Shown: piece after piece, positions 36,298-45,679 of the stretch
Layout of the letters: every line of letters begins with the position of its first letter
How positions within the stretch are numbered: position 1 is the first letter of the stretch
Origin: Streptococcus suis
Lineage (GTDB): Bacteria; Bacillota; Bacilli; Lactobacillales; Streptococcaceae
Direction: 5' to 3'
Assembly (NCBI GenBank): GCA_029593505.1
Contig: JAKTNI010000003.1
Coordinates: 62,001 to 126,000 of the forward strand
Length of the DNA: 64,000 nucleotides
Notes under the pieces: generated by a model
Databases searched by the model: none
Seen by the model: the letters and a program-made list of their open reading frames with translations, nothing else
Told to the model about the DNA's origin: nothing
Made by a program: the position numbers and the translations under genes

Positions 36298-37557
36298 CTA
36301 ATCCACCAAAATAGGATTTTCTACTACCTTCCAAGGTAGACCATATTGATTCAACAAATCCATAAATGGATCTGGATCCAATTCTTCCAGATTATAAACT
36401 CCCGGCTTCTTCCATATTCCGTCCATAACTAACTTGGTACCAATCATAGCTGGCACACCTGTGGTGTATGAAATAGCCTGTGATCCCACTTCTTTGTAAC
36501 ATTCTTGGTGATCACAAACATTGTAGATATAAATAGTTCTTTCTACACCATCTTTTATTCCTGTGAAAATACAGCCAATATTTGTCTTACCAACAGTACG
36601 GGGACCAAGACTTGCCGGATCTGGTAAAAGGGCTTTTAAAAATTGGATTGGAACAATTTCTTGACCATTAAAATGAATAGGATCTGTGCGTAAAAGACCA
36701 ACATTTTCTAAGCAGTTCATATGAGTTAGGTAAGACTGCCCAAAAGTCATAAAGAAACGGATACGTTTTACACCAGGAATGTTTTTAGCCAACGATTCAA
36801 TTTCTTCATGGTGAAGTAAATACATATCTTTTTGTCCAACTTCTGGAAAATCATACTCTCTCTTAATCGACATCGCTTCTACTTCTACCCATTTGCCATT
36901 TTCCCAGTAAGAACCCGGAGCAGATACTTCGCGTAAATTGATTTCTGGATTAAAATTAGTTGCAAATGGGTAACCATGATCTCCACCATTACAGTCTAAA
37001 ATATCAATATGGTGAATTTCATCAAAATAATGTTTAAGAGCATAGGCAGAAAAAACACTTGTTACACCGGGATCGAATCCACTTCCTAAAAGTGCAGTTA
37101 AACCCGCTTTTTCAAAACGTTCCTTGTATGCCCATTGCCATGAGTAATCAAAATAAGCTGTAAATCCCTCTTCCTTACAACGCTTTTCATAGATCGCACG
37201 CCATTCTGGATTTTCCGTATCCTCACATTCATAGTTAGCAGTATCGATATAATCAACACCAGTAGCCAAACAAGCATCCATTATAGTCAAATCTTGATAA
37301 GGCAACGCAACATTCAGAACTGCTTTGGGACGATAGTGTTCAATCAGCGCAATCACTTCTTCTACTTTATCTGCATCTACTTGAGCTGTTTCAATTTTTG
37401 TTGCTGTTTTTTCTTCCAAAATAGTTTTCAAATCATCACATTTAGATTTTGTTCGACTAGCAATCATCACTTCTTTGAAAGTATCCGAATCTTGACAAAC
37501 CTTACTAATAGCAACTTGTGCAACTCCTCCACATCCAATAACTAACAGACGACTCAT
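36298..37557 (-). CDS. Carboxynorspermidine/carboxyspermidine dehydrogenase (saccharopine dehydrogenase family)
   Basis: 419 aa. Condenses a diamine with aspartate semialdehyde using NADPH to give carboxyspermidine, which NspC then decarboxylates. Rossmann motif LLVIGCGGVAQVAISKV at residues 4-20, ANYECEDTENPEWR near 108, LGSGFDPGVTSVFSAYALKHYFDEI near 158, and GNxDHGYPFATNFNPEINLREV near 190. Often mis-annotated as a lysine-pathway saccharopine dehydrogenase; its place next to nspC settles the role. Overlaps the speE stop by one base (TAATG). Confidence 0.9.
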   Translation of the reverse strand: MSRLLVIGCGGVAQVAISKVCQDSDTFKEVMIASRTKSKCDDLKTILEEKTATKIETAQVDADKVEEVIALIEHYRPKAVLNVALPYQDLTIMDACLATGVDYIDTANYECEDTENPEWRAIYEKRCKEEGFTAYFDYSWQWAYKERFEKAGLTALLGSGFDPGVTSVFSAYALKHYFDEIHHIDILDCNGGDHGYPFATNFNPEINLREVSAPGSYWENGKWVEVEAMSIKREYDFPEVGQKDMYLLHHEEIESLAKNIPGVKRIRFFMTFGQSYLTHMNCLENVGLLRTDPIHFNGQEIVPIQFLKALLPDPASLGPRTVGKTNIGCIFTGIKDGVERTIYIYNVCDHQECYKEVGSQAISYTTGVPAMIGTKLVMDGIWKKPGVYNLEELDPDPFMDLLNQYGLPWKVVENPILVD

Positions 37558-38414
37558 TATTTTCTCTCCTCTTCTTCTAAAATATCTTCAACATAACGAG
37601 GTAATAGAAATGCCCCGACATGTAAATTTGCAGTGTAGTATTCTGTGACTAATTGACGAGCTTTCCACTTCTCTTTATCAAAATCTTCAATTGGATGATA
37701 CTTTTTGGAAGCAAACCCAAAAAGCCAGTATCCAGCAGCAGAAGTTGGAATGTGAGCTTGATAAGCTCTACTAATTGGAAATGACTGAACTGCTTTGCGA
37801 TGCATCGAACGAAAAGCAGACTCATCTTCATCATAGAATGGCGATCCATGTTGATACACCATGATACCATCTTCTTTCAACGCACGATAAGCATTCCCAT
37901 AGAATTCTTTTGTAAAGAGACCTTCAGTATGCCCAAAAGGATCTGTAGCATCGTTGATGATAATATCGTATTCATTGTCACAATTACGTAAGAAACGCAA
38001 ACCATCTTGTAAATAGACTTCAACCCGCTCATCTTCAAGACCTGACGCATAGTCAGGGAAATACTGACGACAAACTTCCACAAGCAATTCATCTGGCTCA
38101 ACTACATCAATTCGTTCAATTTCAGGATACATGCTCAAAACTTGAGCAACACCTCCGTCGCCTCCACCTAAAATTAAAATCTTCTTTGGATTAGGGTGTA
38201 CAGCCATAGGTACATGAACGGCCATTTCATTGTAGACAAAGTCATCAGCATCAGAGAAAAGTACACGACCATTCAAAGTTAAAATTTTTCCAAAAGCTGG
38301 AGAATCCAGTACTGCAATATCCTGAAATTCGCTTCTTCCAGCATAGAGCTGCTGACTGGTCCGAATGGATAGTTTAACATCAGGTGTCTGAACTTCTGAA
38401 AACCACATTTCCAT
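37557..38414 (-). CDS. speE: Spermidine synthase-like aminopropyltransferase
   Basis: 285-aa SpeE family enzyme. QDIAVLDSPAFGKILTLNGRVLFSDADDFVYNEMAVH near residue 32, the dcAdoMet-binding ILILGGGDGGVAQVLS near 80, and DIIINDATDPFGHTEGLFTKEFY near 151. The usual role is to move an aminopropyl group from decarboxylated AdoMet to putrescine. No AdoMet decarboxylase (speD) gene is in this window, although the carboxyspermidine route is complete. It starts 2 bases after the speA-type gene. Confidence 0.92.
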   Translation of the reverse strand: MEMWFSEVQTPDVKLSIRTSQQLYAGRSEFQDIAVLDSPAFGKILTLNGRVLFSDADDFVYNEMAVHVPMAVHPNPKKILILGGGDGGVAQVLSMYPEIERIDVVEPDELLVEVCRQYFPDYASGLEDERVEVYLQDGLRFLRNCDNEYDIIINDATDPFGHTEGLFTKEFYGNAYRALKEDGIMVYQHGSPFYDEDESAFRSMHRKAVQSFPISRAYQAHIPTSAAGYWLFGFASKKYHPIEDFDKEKWKARQLVTEYYTANLHVGAFLLPRYVEDILEEEERK

Positions 38415-38416
38415 GA

Positions 38417-39865
38417 CTACACCTCCTTAATAATATTGATCCGATTCACTTCTGGATCCTCCGTTCCCTGAAGCGAACATCCTCTCTCTTTAGCAAAAAT
38501 AATGTAATCAACAATTTCTTGAGTAACACGTTCTCCAGGTGCCAATAACGGAATACCTGGTGGATAGCACATGACAAACTCGCCACATACTTCACCTACT
38601 GCATCTTGCAAAGAGTAACTTTCACGCCGAGCATAGAAAGCCTCCTGAGGAGATAGTACCAATTGAGGCTGGATGTATTCCCCAGAAATCAAATCTGACC
38701 CATCACGAGAATACAATCGCTTAATATCTGCTAAAGCCCCTACTAAACGTTCAATATCTTGCAAGCGATCGCCAATAGAAATATAAGCTAAAATATTGCC
38801 AATATCTCCGAATTCAATCTGAATATCATACTCATCACGCAACAGATCATATACTTCAATACCTGTTAGACCAATTCCTTGCGTATAAATTGATAATTTG
38901 GTTACATCAAAATCATAGACAGTCTCTCCATCAATCAATTCTTTTGAATAAGCGTAGTACCCCCCAATTGCATTGATTTCTTTTCTTGCATATTCTGCCA
39001 TTTCAATAACTTTTTCAAAGGATGCTTTACCACGCAAAGCCAAATTACGACGAGAAATATCTAAACTCGCTAAAAGAAGATAGGAAGCAGAAGTTGACTG
39101 CGTCAAATTGATAATTTGACGAACATATTCTACATTCATGTCATCTCCAACTAGTAGCAATGAACTTTGGGTCAGGCTACCACCTGATTTATGCATAGAG
39201 ACTGCTGCCATATCTGCACCTGCATCCATAGCAGATATGGGAAGCTGATCTGAAAAATGCAAATGAGCACCATGTGCTTCATCAACTAGCACTTTCATAC
39301 CCGCATCATGTGCTAGAGTTACTAAAGTTTTTAAATCCGAACAAATGCCATAGTAAGTTGGGTTATTCACTAACACTGCTACAGCTTCTGGATGTTCCTT
39401 TATAGCTTTTTTAAACGCTTCATTTTCAAGTCCTAAAGCAATTCCAATTCGTGGTTGCACTGTCATATCCACATAAATTGGAATAGCTCCACATAACACG
39501 AGAGCATTTAAAGCAGATTTATGAACATTACGTGGAAGGATAATCTTATCTCCAGCTTTACAAGTAGCTAAAATCATAGTTTGAACAGAAGAAGTAGTCC
39601 CTCCAATCATTAAAAAAGCATGATCAGCTCCAAATGCTTCAGCTGTTAGTTCTTCTGCCTCTCGAATAATGGAGACAGGATGTCCTAAATTATCTAGAGG
39701 TTTCATCGAATTAACATCAATACTGACACATTTTTCACCCAATAATTCAACTAATTCTGGATTTCCTCGTCCTCGTTTATGACCGGGAACATCAAAAGGA
39801 ACAATCCGTTTACGTCGTAGTTTTTTCAGTCCCTCATAAATAGGGGCTTGGTGCTGATTTTTCAT
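38417..39865 (-). CDS. speA: Arginine decarboxylase (Orn/Lys/Arg decarboxylase family)
   Basis: 482-aa PLP-dependent aminotransferase-fold decarboxylase of the short Bacillus SpeA type. VPFDVPGHKRGRGNPEL near residue 22, FLMIGGTTSSVQTMILA near 84, VLVDEAHGAHLHFSD near 190, the PLP lysine in SMHKSGGSLTQSSLL near 225, and C-terminal CYPPGIPLLAPGE near 440. Family members decarboxylate arginine or lysine; the agmatine genes in the same operon point to arginine. The start at 39865 was chosen as the ATG 11 bases after AAAGGAG; an in-frame GTG upstream overlaps the ribosome site. A terminator-ended structured RNA lies just ahead. Confidence 0.92.
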   Translation of the reverse strand: MKNQHQAPIYEGLKKLRRKRIVPFDVPGHKRGRGNPELVELLGEKCVSIDVNSMKPLDNLGHPVSIIREAEELTAEAFGADHAFLMIGGTTSSVQTMILATCKAGDKIILPRNVHKSALNALVLCGAIPIYVDMTVQPRIGIALGLENEAFKKAIKEHPEAVAVLVNNPTYYGICSDLKTLVTLAHDAGMKVLVDEAHGAHLHFSDQLPISAMDAGADMAAVSMHKSGGSLTQSSLLLVGDDMNVEYVRQIINLTQSTSASYLLLASLDISRRNLALRGKASFEKVIEMAEYARKEINAIGGYYAYSKELIDGETVYDFDVTKLSIYTQGIGLTGIEVYDLLRDEYDIQIEFGDIGNILAYISIGDRLQDIERLVGALADIKRLYSRDGSDLISGEYIQPQLVLSPQEAFYARRESYSLQDAVGEVCGEFVMCYPPGIPLLAPGERVTQEIVDYIIFAKERGCSLQGTEDPEVNRINIIKEV

Positions 39866-39915
39866 ATTGAAAAACACTCCTTTTTTTGATGCTACCCCTA
39901 TCTTTTCATATAAAT

Positions 39916-39942
39916 AAAAAGAACAGGGTAAAATCCTGCTCT
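39916..39942 (-). terminator. Terminator at the 3' end of the structured leader RNA
   Basis: GAGCAGG / CCTGTTC stem with 7-nt loop and TTTTTATTT exit on the minus strand, about 50 bases before the speA start codon. No clear promoter lies between this terminator and speA, so it may act as an attenuator. Confidence 0.75.
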
Positions 39943-40237
39943 ACAATCACTATTGACGTGTTTTATTCTTCTCTTGAGTTTATGTGCCTAATGTTTCCTA
40001 CTCTCCAGTGCAAATATTACGTACTTTATTGACCGTTTCACAAGATGACGTGTGCTTTCACCACACTAAATCTGATACGAATTAGGAGCAATCTCCTAAC
40101 ATCAACTTATAAAATGTAGGCTTTTAACCCTATCAATAATGTGGTTCTTAACCACGCTTCGGCATTCGACCTGCCTGTCCGTAGGCTTATTATCAGGTCT
40201 GATATTTGCTAGAATAGGTATCTTCACTTTTCTAGTC
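39916..40237 (-). ncRNA. Structured RNA of about 320 nt upstream of the polyamine operon (unidentified)
   Basis: A non-coding transcript predicted from a strong promoter (start near 40237) to the terminator at 39916-39942. No reading frame of note exists. Many perfect hairpins are visible on the minus strand: CTAGAA/TTCTAG (40209-40235), TATCAG-AC-CTGATA (40191-40204), GGCA/TGCC (40161-40175), GTGGTT-AAG-AACCAC (40141-40155), TTAGGAG-ATTG-CTCCTAA (40082-40099) and GTGTG/CACAC (40050-40066). AAGCCTAC occurs twice (40181-40188 and 40116-40123). It is not a lysine riboswitch, T-box, RNase P RNA or tmRNA by any motif I know. It could be a cis-acting riboswitch or attenuator for the polyamine genes, or a free small RNA. 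Confidence 0.65.
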
Positions 40238-40243
40238 ACATTC

Positions 40244-40272
40244 ATTCTAACACTAAAAATGGAATATTGCAA
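40244..40272 (-). promoter_or_regulatory. Promoter of the structured leader RNA
   Basis: TTGCAA (40267-40272), 17-bp spacer, TAGAAT (40244-40249) with TG one base upstream (extended -10) on the minus strand. Confidence 0.75.
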
Positions 40273-40347
40273 TAAGAAAATCGAACTTTCACAAGTCTCC
40301 TCATAAAAGACGAATAAAAATTGAGTAATTGGAACGAAATCGAATGG

Positions 40348-40671
40348 TTACTTAATCCCAAGAGCAATCCGAGCATACCGACTCATTTTCTGAATCGTCC
40401 AAGCAGGAGACCATACTAAACGAACATCTACTTCTGTTATTTCAGGTACATCCTTCAAAACATCATGAATCTGATCTGTAATAAGATCGGCTAGCGGACA
40501 TCCCATAGTTGTTAAAGTCATATCAATCTCCGCCTTACCATCAATAAATCGAATTTCATAAATAAGTCCTAAATTAATAATATCAATTCCTAACTCAGGA
40601 TCAATAACATCTTCAAGAGCGTGAAAAATACGTTCTTGAATATCTTTAATTTGATTTTCTGTATACGACAT
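40348..40671 (-). CDS. DUF59 / MIP18-family iron-sulfur assembly protein (SufT/PaaD-like)
   Basis: 107 aa. The DUF59 core is visible: VIDPELGIDIINLGLIYEIRF near residue 19, MTLTTMGCPLADLITDQI near 50 with the conserved cysteine, and VRLVWSPAWTIQKMSRYARIALG near 82. Homologues act in Fe-S cluster assembly or delivery. Separated by 80 bases from the rpoD stop and in the same direction, so likely read from the dnaG-rpoD transcript or a weak promoter in that gap. Confidence 0.9.
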   Translation of the reverse strand: MSYTENQIKDIQERIFHALEDVIDPELGIDIINLGLIYEIRFIDGKAEIDMTLTTMGCPLADLITDQIHDVLKDVPEITEVDVRLVWSPAWTIQKMSRYARIALGIK

Positions 40672-40751
40672 GCCTATCTCTTTTCTACTGTTCTTAAAGC
40701 TACATATAACGGATTTTAAAGAGAGTGATTAAAAAGTTTCCATGAGTCTTC

Positions 40752-41870
40752 TTAATCTTCAATGAAATCTTTGAGGGGTTTGCTACGAGACGGATGGCGA
40801 AGCTTACGCAAAGCTTTAGCTTCTATTTGACGGATACGTTCTCTTGTAACATTAAATACCTTACCAACATCTTCCAACGTACGCATCTTACCATCGTCTA
40901 AGCCAAAACGAAGACGCAATACATTTTCTTCGCGATCTGTCAAAGTATCCAACACCTCATCCAATTGCTCGCGCAAAACGATACGAGTCGTGTAGTCAAC
41001 TGGATTTTCGATGACTTCATCCTCAATGAAATCACCAAGGTGACTATCATCTTCCTCACCTATAGGCGTTTCTAGTGAAACCGGCTCCTGTGCAATTTTC
41101 AAAATTTCACGAACTTTTTCAGGAGTCATTTCCATACGTTCTGCAATCTGTTCTGGAGTAGGATCCTGTCCTAATTCTTGAAGAAGATTCCGCTGTTCAC
41201 GAACCAATTTATTGATTGTCTCAACCATGTGAACAGGAATACGAATGGTACGAGCTTGATCAGCAATCGCACGTGTAATCGCCTGACGAATCCACCAAGT
41301 AGCATAGGTTGAAAACTTAAAGCCTTTAGAATAGTCAAACTTATCTACCGCTTTCATCAAGCCCATGTTTCCTTCCTGAATCAAATCAAGAAATTGCATA
41401 CCACGTCCAACATACCTCTTAGCAATAGAGACTACCAAACGCAAGTTTGCTTCTGCCAAACGTTGTTTAGCTTCTGGATCACCAGCCTCGACTGCTAAGG
41501 CTAATTCTTGTTCCTCCTCATTAGTCAACAGTGGAACAACACCAATTTCTTTCAAATACATACGAACAGGATCATTAACTTTTGCAGAAGTGCTACCTAG
41601 TAGCTCTTCATCAGATAACTCTGGCTCTTCCTCTATTTGTATCGCACGAGCCGACGGATTTCCATCCTTATCAACAATCGAAATTCCTGCATCTTGAATT
41701 CGTTGAAGTAAATCGTCTATTCCATCAGCATCTAGAGTAAAGGGAATTACCAACTGATCATTGATTTCATCATCAGTAGCTGATCCTTTCTTTTTGTGAT
41801 TGCGAATGAAATCTGCTACTTGCACATCAAAAGTAGTTACTTCTGTTTTTTTATCTTTTTTATTTGTCAT
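40752..41870 (-). CDS. rpoD: RNA polymerase primary sigma factor RpoD (SigA)
   Basis: 372 aa, the vegetative sigma factor. Region 1.1 at the N-terminus, region 1.2/2 with [21 protein letters not shown] near 101 and [63 protein letters not shown] near 143-205 (regions 2.1-2.4), region 3 [13 protein letters not shown], and region 4.2 [30 protein letters not shown] near 330-360. Starts 2 bases after dnaG. Confidence 0.98.
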   Translation of the reverse strand: MTNKKDKKTEVTTFDVQVADFIRNHKKKGSATDDEINDQLVIPFTLDADGIDDLLQRIQDAGISIVDKDGNPSARAIQIEEEPELSDEELLGSTSAKVNDPVRMYLKEIGVVPLLTNEEEQELALAVEAGDPEAKQRLAEANLRLVVSIAKRYVGRGMQFLDLIQEGNMGLMKAVDKFDYSKGFKFSTYATWWIRQAITRAIADQARTIRIPVHMVETINKLVREQRNLLQELGQDPTPEQIAERMEMTPEKVREILKIAQEPVSLETPIGEEDDSHLGDFIEDEVIENPVDYTTRIVLREQLDEVLDTLTDREENVLRLRFGLDDGKMRTLEDVGKVFNVTRERIRQIEAKALRKLRHPSRSKPLKDFIED

Positions 41871-41872
41871 AT

Positions 41873-43654
41873 TTACTCCATTTGTTTTCTTCTATTGAGA
41901 AGCTCTTGCAACTCATCAAGAGCCATATCTGTATTACCAACATGAGAATGCTCACGAATCTTTCGTACCAAATGCTGATTCTCTTTCTTCAAGAGTTCTC
42001 TATCACGCCTAAATTCTAGCTCTTCCATTTCATGTGAACCTACCTCTTCAGGTAAACGTTCTTCTAACATTCGATACCAAGCTTGCTGCACCGTGTCATC
42101 TAATTGTGACAACTCGTAACTACTTACCTCACCTTGTACCTTTAGCATCTCATACAAAACTTGTAATTCAGGTGTTGCAAAAGAAAATTCCTCTCGCAAA
42201 CGAAATTCGTTTAAAATATAGGGATGTTCCATCATCCGATACAACATATGATTTTCCGTTCGGATCAAACTTGTTACACGTATAGTCGATTGAAAAGATG
42301 ATGGTATTACTTGCTCAGAACGAGGTAAATAACTTCGTTCTTGTCTTCGATTTAAACGAACCGTATTAACAGCTTGCTCAATCTGACTATAGTCAAAATC
42401 AGATAAAACATCCGCCATCTTATAAATATAGGAATTTTGCGCAGTAATAGACGAAACTTTAGCAATAATAGGTGCCATCTTATCCACAAACTCAATTTGC
42501 ATCTGCAAATTATCAGGATTTTCTGGCTTCAAGTACTCAATTAAAAATTCTACATCACTGATACGTGATTTTGTCAAAACTTGTTGTAACACCTCTTCTG
42601 ACGTTTTTTGCAACAAGTCATCTGGATCCATATAGTCCGGTAAACGAACAATATCCACTTGAAAGTCCTGCAATTCGTCTAAGGCTTTCATAGTTGCTGC
42701 CTGTCCTGCCTTATCACCATCGTAGGTCAACACAATTTTTTTGCAGAACTTAGCCAAATGCTTGACATGCTCACGAGTTAAAGCTGTTCCCATTGAAGCT
42801 ACTGTATTATCAATTCCGGCACGATGAGCTGCAATAACATCCAAAAAACCTTCCATCAAATACACTTCATGTTGTTTTTTGATAACGGGTTTGGCTTTAT
42901 CCAAATGATAGAGTTCATAGCTTTTATTAAAAATAGCTGTACTACGCGAATTTTTATATTTAGCAAGCTGCTTATTATTCAAATCATTTTCTGTCCAAAT
43001 TCGACCTGAAAAAGCAATCACCCGTCCATATTCATCTGCTAAAGGAAAGATAATTCTATTTTGAAAAGCGTCATAAACAATATTATTATCGCTCGGATGA
43101 AACAAACCTGATTGCAAAAGAGCTTCTTCCTCATAACGTTCAGAAAATTTTTGATAAAGAATATTTTGCTCGGTAGGGGCCAAGCCTAACTGAAACGTCT
43201 TAATAACATCATCTGTTAATCCCCGACTATATAAATACTGCCTAGCTCCCTCTCCCATTTTTGTTGTCATCAAAAAAGCATGGTAAAATTTTGTTGCATC
43301 TTTGTGTATATCGTAAAGAACTTGATGAGGATTGGATTGAGATTCATGTTGGCGCTCAGTATGAGGTAAATCCAACTGTAAACCTGCTTTATCTGCCAAA
43401 ATTATTGTAGCATCTACAAATGAAACACCACGTACTTCTTCAATAAATTTAAATACATCACCAGATTTACCACACCCAAAACAATGATAAAACTGCTTAT
43501 CCTCAATAACATTAAAAGAGGGTGTTTTTTCACCATGAAAAGGACAAAGACCAATGTAATTTCGTCCTGCCTTCGTCAAAGCCACAGACTCTCCAATGAC
43601 ATCAACAATATTGAGAGCATGTTTTATTTCCATAATTTTATCCTTTGAAAACAC
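41873..43654 (-). CDS. dnaG: DNA primase DnaG
   Basis: 593 aa. The zinc-binding N-terminus has [34 protein letters not shown] (residues 38-71). The TOPRIM RNA polymerase domain has [18 protein letters not shown] near 262 and [12 protein letters not shown] near 305. The C-terminal helicase-interaction region is divergent, as usual in streptococci. The start is GTG at 43654 after AGGAGGAGAT; no well-placed ATG exists upstream of the zinc domain. With rpoD it forms the reduced macromolecular synthesis operon. Confidence 0.97.
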   Translation of the reverse strand: MFSKDKIMEIKHALNIVDVIGESVALTKAGRNYIGLCPFHGEKTPSFNVIEDKQFYHCFGCGKSGDVFKFIEEVRGVSFVDATIILADKAGLQLDLPHTERQHESQSNPHQVLYDIHKDATKFYHAFLMTTKMGEGARQYLYSRGLTDDVIKTFQLGLAPTEQNILYQKFSERYEEEALLQSGLFHPSDNNIVYDAFQNRIIFPLADEYGRVIAFSGRIWTENDLNNKQLAKYKNSRSTAIFNKSYELYHLDKAKPVIKKQHEVYLMEGFLDVIAAHRAGIDNTVASMGTALTREHVKHLAKFCKKIVLTYDGDKAGQAATMKALDELQDFQVDIVRLPDYMDPDDLLQKTSEEVLQQVLTKSRISDVEFLIEYLKPENPDNLQMQIEFVDKMAPIIAKVSSITAQNSYIYKMADVLSDFDYSQIEQAVNTVRLNRRQERSYLPRSEQVIPSSFQSTIRVTSLIRTENHMLYRMMEHPYILNEFRLREEFSFATPELQVLYEMLKVQGEVSSYELSQLDDTVQQAWYRMLEERLPEEVGSHEMEELEFRRDRELLKKENQHLVRKIREHSHVGNTDMALDELQELLNRRKQME

Positions 43655-43764
43655 ATCTCCTCCTATTATCTACATACTAATGAAAAAGTATACCTGTCCC
43701 GCAGTTTAATATACTCTATTCTATACTAAATGATGAAAAATGTAAAATTTAGGAAACAAATTAC

Positions 43765-43793
43765 TTGTAAAATATTTTTTTTATCGCTATAAT
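43765..43793 (+). promoter_or_regulatory. mscL promoter
   Basis: TTGTAA (43765-43770), 17-bp spacer, TATAAT (43788-43793). Confidence 0.75.
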
Positions 43794-43830
43794 AGGTAAG
43801 GTAATAATTATGAAAGGACATATTTAGGAT

Positions 43831-44208
43831 ATGTTAAAAGATTTAAAAGCGTTCTTGCTTCGCGGAAATGTCGTTGATTTGGCTGTCGGGGTTCTCATTG
43901 CTACTGCTTTTGGTGCCATCATCAAATCATTCGTAGAAGATGTGATTACTCCATTGTTCTTAACCCCTGCTTTGAAAGCAGCTGGTGCAGAAAAGATTTC
44001 TGAACTTGCTTGGAATGGTGTTACATATGGTAACTTCTTGAGTGCAGTTATTAACTTCGTAATCGTTGGTACAGTACTTTTCTTTGTTGTTAAAGGAATT
44101 GAAAAAGCTCAAGCTATTGGCAAAAAAGCTGAGGCTGCTGAAGAAGCTCCTGCTGGTCCAACTCAAGAAGAACTTCTTGCAGAAATTCGTGATTTATTGA
44201 AAAAATAG
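43831..44208 (+). CDS. mscL: Large-conductance mechanosensitive channel MscL
   Basis: 125-aa homopentameric channel that opens under membrane tension on osmotic down-shock. The N-terminal amphipathic helix MLKDLKAFLLRGNVVDLAVGVLIATAFGAIIKSFVEDVITPLF gives helix S1 and TM1. TM2 is LSAVINFVIVGTVLFFVVKGIEKAQ near 70-94, and the C-terminal charged bundle PTQEELLAEIRDLLKK follows. Single gene, divergent from dnaG, with its own promoter and terminator. Confidence 0.97.
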   Translation: MLKDLKAFLLRGNVVDLAVGVLIATAFGAIIKSFVEDVITPLFLTPALKAAGAEKISELAWNGVTYGNFLSAVINFVIVGTVLFFVVKGIEKAQAIGKKAEAAEEAPAGPTQEELLAEIRDLLKK

Positions 44209-44227
44209 ACCTCGGTCTATTTTTTTA
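44203..44227 (+). terminator. Terminator after mscL
   Basis: AATAGAC / GTCTATT stem with a 4-nt loop and a long T run. The stem includes the mscL stop codon. Confidence 0.82.
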
Positions 44228-44276
44228 TTATGACAATCTCCAAAAGAATAATCTTTTTAATAAAATAGAACTGAAT

Positions 44277-44325
44277 AAAAGGTTCAAAACTGATGTTTTT
44301 AGAAATATCGTTTTGAACCTTTTAT
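44277..44325. terminator. Bidirectional terminator after galE
   Basis: AAAAGGTTCAAAAC / GTTTTGAACCTTTT arms (14 bp) around a 19-base loop, with T runs on either side. Confidence 0.8.
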
Positions 44326-44342
44326 TTTTTACTTATTATAGA

Positions 44343-45356
44343 TTAGCTATGATAACCGTTTGGATTATTAGATTGCCACTTCCAAGCATCTCGACACATA
44401 TCTTCTATTGATTTCTCAGTCTTCCACTCCAGCTCTACTAAAGCTTTGTCTGCATTTGCATAGCAAGTTGCTACATCACCAGGACGACGTTCGACTATTT
44501 TATAAGGAACAGGTACACCGTTTACTTTTTCAAAAGCTTGCACCAACTCTAATACGCTAGTACCTTGTCCCGAACCAAGATTATAAGTATGCACTCCTGA
44601 TACCTCAGAAATCTTTTCTAAAGCTTTAATATGACCTAGTGCCAAATCAATCACATGGATATAGTCACGAACTCCTGTACCATCTACAGTTTCATAGTCA
44701 TCACCAAACACACTCAATTCATCACGCTTACCAACTGCCACTTGCGCAATAAACGGCATCAAATTATTTGGAATATCTGCAGGATCTTCACCGATTAGTC
44801 CTGATGAATGAGCACCAATTGGATTGAAGTAACGAAGTAATGCAACACTCCACTCTTTGTCTGAAAGCTGTACATCGCGTAAAATTTGCTCCAACATCAC
44901 TTTTGTATAACCATAAGGATTTGTTGCACTGGTTGGCATATCTTCAATCAATGGTGACGGGTTGTTTAAACCATATACAGTTGCACTAGATGAAAACACA
45001 ATCTTCTTAACATTGAACTCCGCCATTACTTCAACCAAAGCTAATGTGGACATAATATTATTTTCATAATACATCAAGGGCTTTTCCACAGATTCTCCTA
45101 CTGCCTTGTAGCCTGCAAAATGGATTGCAGATTCAATGTTTTCTTTTTCAAAAACTGTACGTAGAGTATCCTTATCAGCAACATCCATATGATAAAATAT
45201 TGGACGTGTTCCAGTAATTTTTTCAATACGATCTAGAACTAAAATACTTGAGTTAGATAGATTATCAACAATAACAACTTCTTCGCCTAACTGCAACAAC
45301 TCTACAACTGTATGACTTCCAATATATCCTGTACCACCAGTTACCAAGATACTCAT
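44343..45356 (-). CDS. galE: UDP-glucose 4-epimerase GalE
   Basis: 337-aa extended SDR enzyme interconverting UDP-glucose and UDP-galactose. MSILVTGGTGYIGSHTVVELL at the N-terminus (NAD site), HFAGYKAVGESVEKPLMYYENN near 79, the catalytic SSSATVYG near 122 and YGYTKVMLEQ near 147, and LRYFNPIGAH near 176. The start at 45356 follows AAAAAGGAG; an in-frame upstream ATG would prefix a non-family tail. It stands alone rather than in a gal/Leloir operon and has its own promoter. Confidence 0.95.
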   Translation of the reverse strand: MSILVTGGTGYIGSHTVVELLQLGEEVVIVDNLSNSSILVLDRIEKITGTRPIFYHMDVADKDTLRTVFEKENIESAIHFAGYKAVGESVEKPLMYYENNIMSTLALVEVMAEFNVKKIVFSSSATVYGLNNPSPLIEDMPTSATNPYGYTKVMLEQILRDVQLSDKEWSVALLRYFNPIGAHSSGLIGEDPADIPNNLMPFIAQVAVGKRDELSVFGDDYETVDGTGVRDYIHVIDLALGHIKALEKISEVSGVHTYNLGSGQGTSVLELVQAFEKVNGVPVPYKIVERRPGDVATCYANADKALVELEWKTEKSIEDMCRDAWKWQSNNPNGYHS

Positions 45357-45404
45357 TAAGATTCTCCTTTTTATCAAACAAAACTGCACTTTTCTACATA
45401 CCTT

Positions 45405-45433
45405 ATTATAAATTAGAGGAAGGAAAAAGTAAA
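45405..45433 (-). promoter_or_regulatory. galE promoter
   Basis: TTTACT (45428-45433), 17-bp spacer, TATAAT (45405-45410) on the minus strand, directly after the rpsU terminator. Confidence 0.65.
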
Positions 45434-45460
45434 TAAAAAAACAGCACGAAAGCTGTTTTC
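45434..45460 (-). terminator. Terminator of rpsU
   Basis: AAAACAGC / GCTGTTTT stem with 6-nt loop, followed by seven Ts on the minus strand. Confidence 0.88.
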
Positions 45461-45468
45461 CAATTCAA

Positions 45469-45645
45469 TTAGAATTTTTTACGCTTACGAGCTGCTTCTG
45501 ACTTACGCTTACGTTTTACAGATGGTTTCTCATAGAATTCGCGTTTGCGTGTTTCTTGAAGAGTACCAGCTTTAGTAACCGCACGTTTGAAACGACGAAG
45601 AGCATCATCAAGTGATTCATTCTTGCGTACTACTGTTTTTGACAT
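45469..45645 (-). CDS. rpsU: 30S ribosomal protein S21
   Basis: 58-aa highly basic protein, [21 protein letters not shown] at the start and [19 protein letters not shown] at the end, the standard S21 pattern. The start at 45645 has GGGGAG eight bases upstream; an earlier in-frame ATG overlaps the promoter. In many bacteria rpsU heads the rpsU-dnaG-rpoD operon; here galE and mscL separate it from dnaG. Confidence 0.97.
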
Positions 45646-45679
45646 TTTTTTCACTCCCCTCAATTTCAAAATCCATATC

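Noticed and set aside
36298..37557. Lysine biosynthesis saccharopine dehydrogenase
   Set aside because: It is flanked by nspC and speE in a polyamine operon and bacteria of this group do not use the saccharopine route; carboxyspermidine dehydrogenase fits better.
39960..40240. Possible lysine riboswitch, T-box or group II intron domain V in the RNA upstream of speA (GTGGTGAAAGCACAC and GCCGAAG looked familiar)
   Set aside because: The other conserved elements of each class (lysine-box core, TGGNACCGCG T-box, domain V AGC triad with its partner strand) are missing, and the RNA has its own promoter and terminator.
40752..41870. Frameshift or truncation of the sigma factor because region 1.1 looks short
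   Set aside because: 372 aa with all regions 1.2 to 4.2 intact is normal for streptococcal RpoD.
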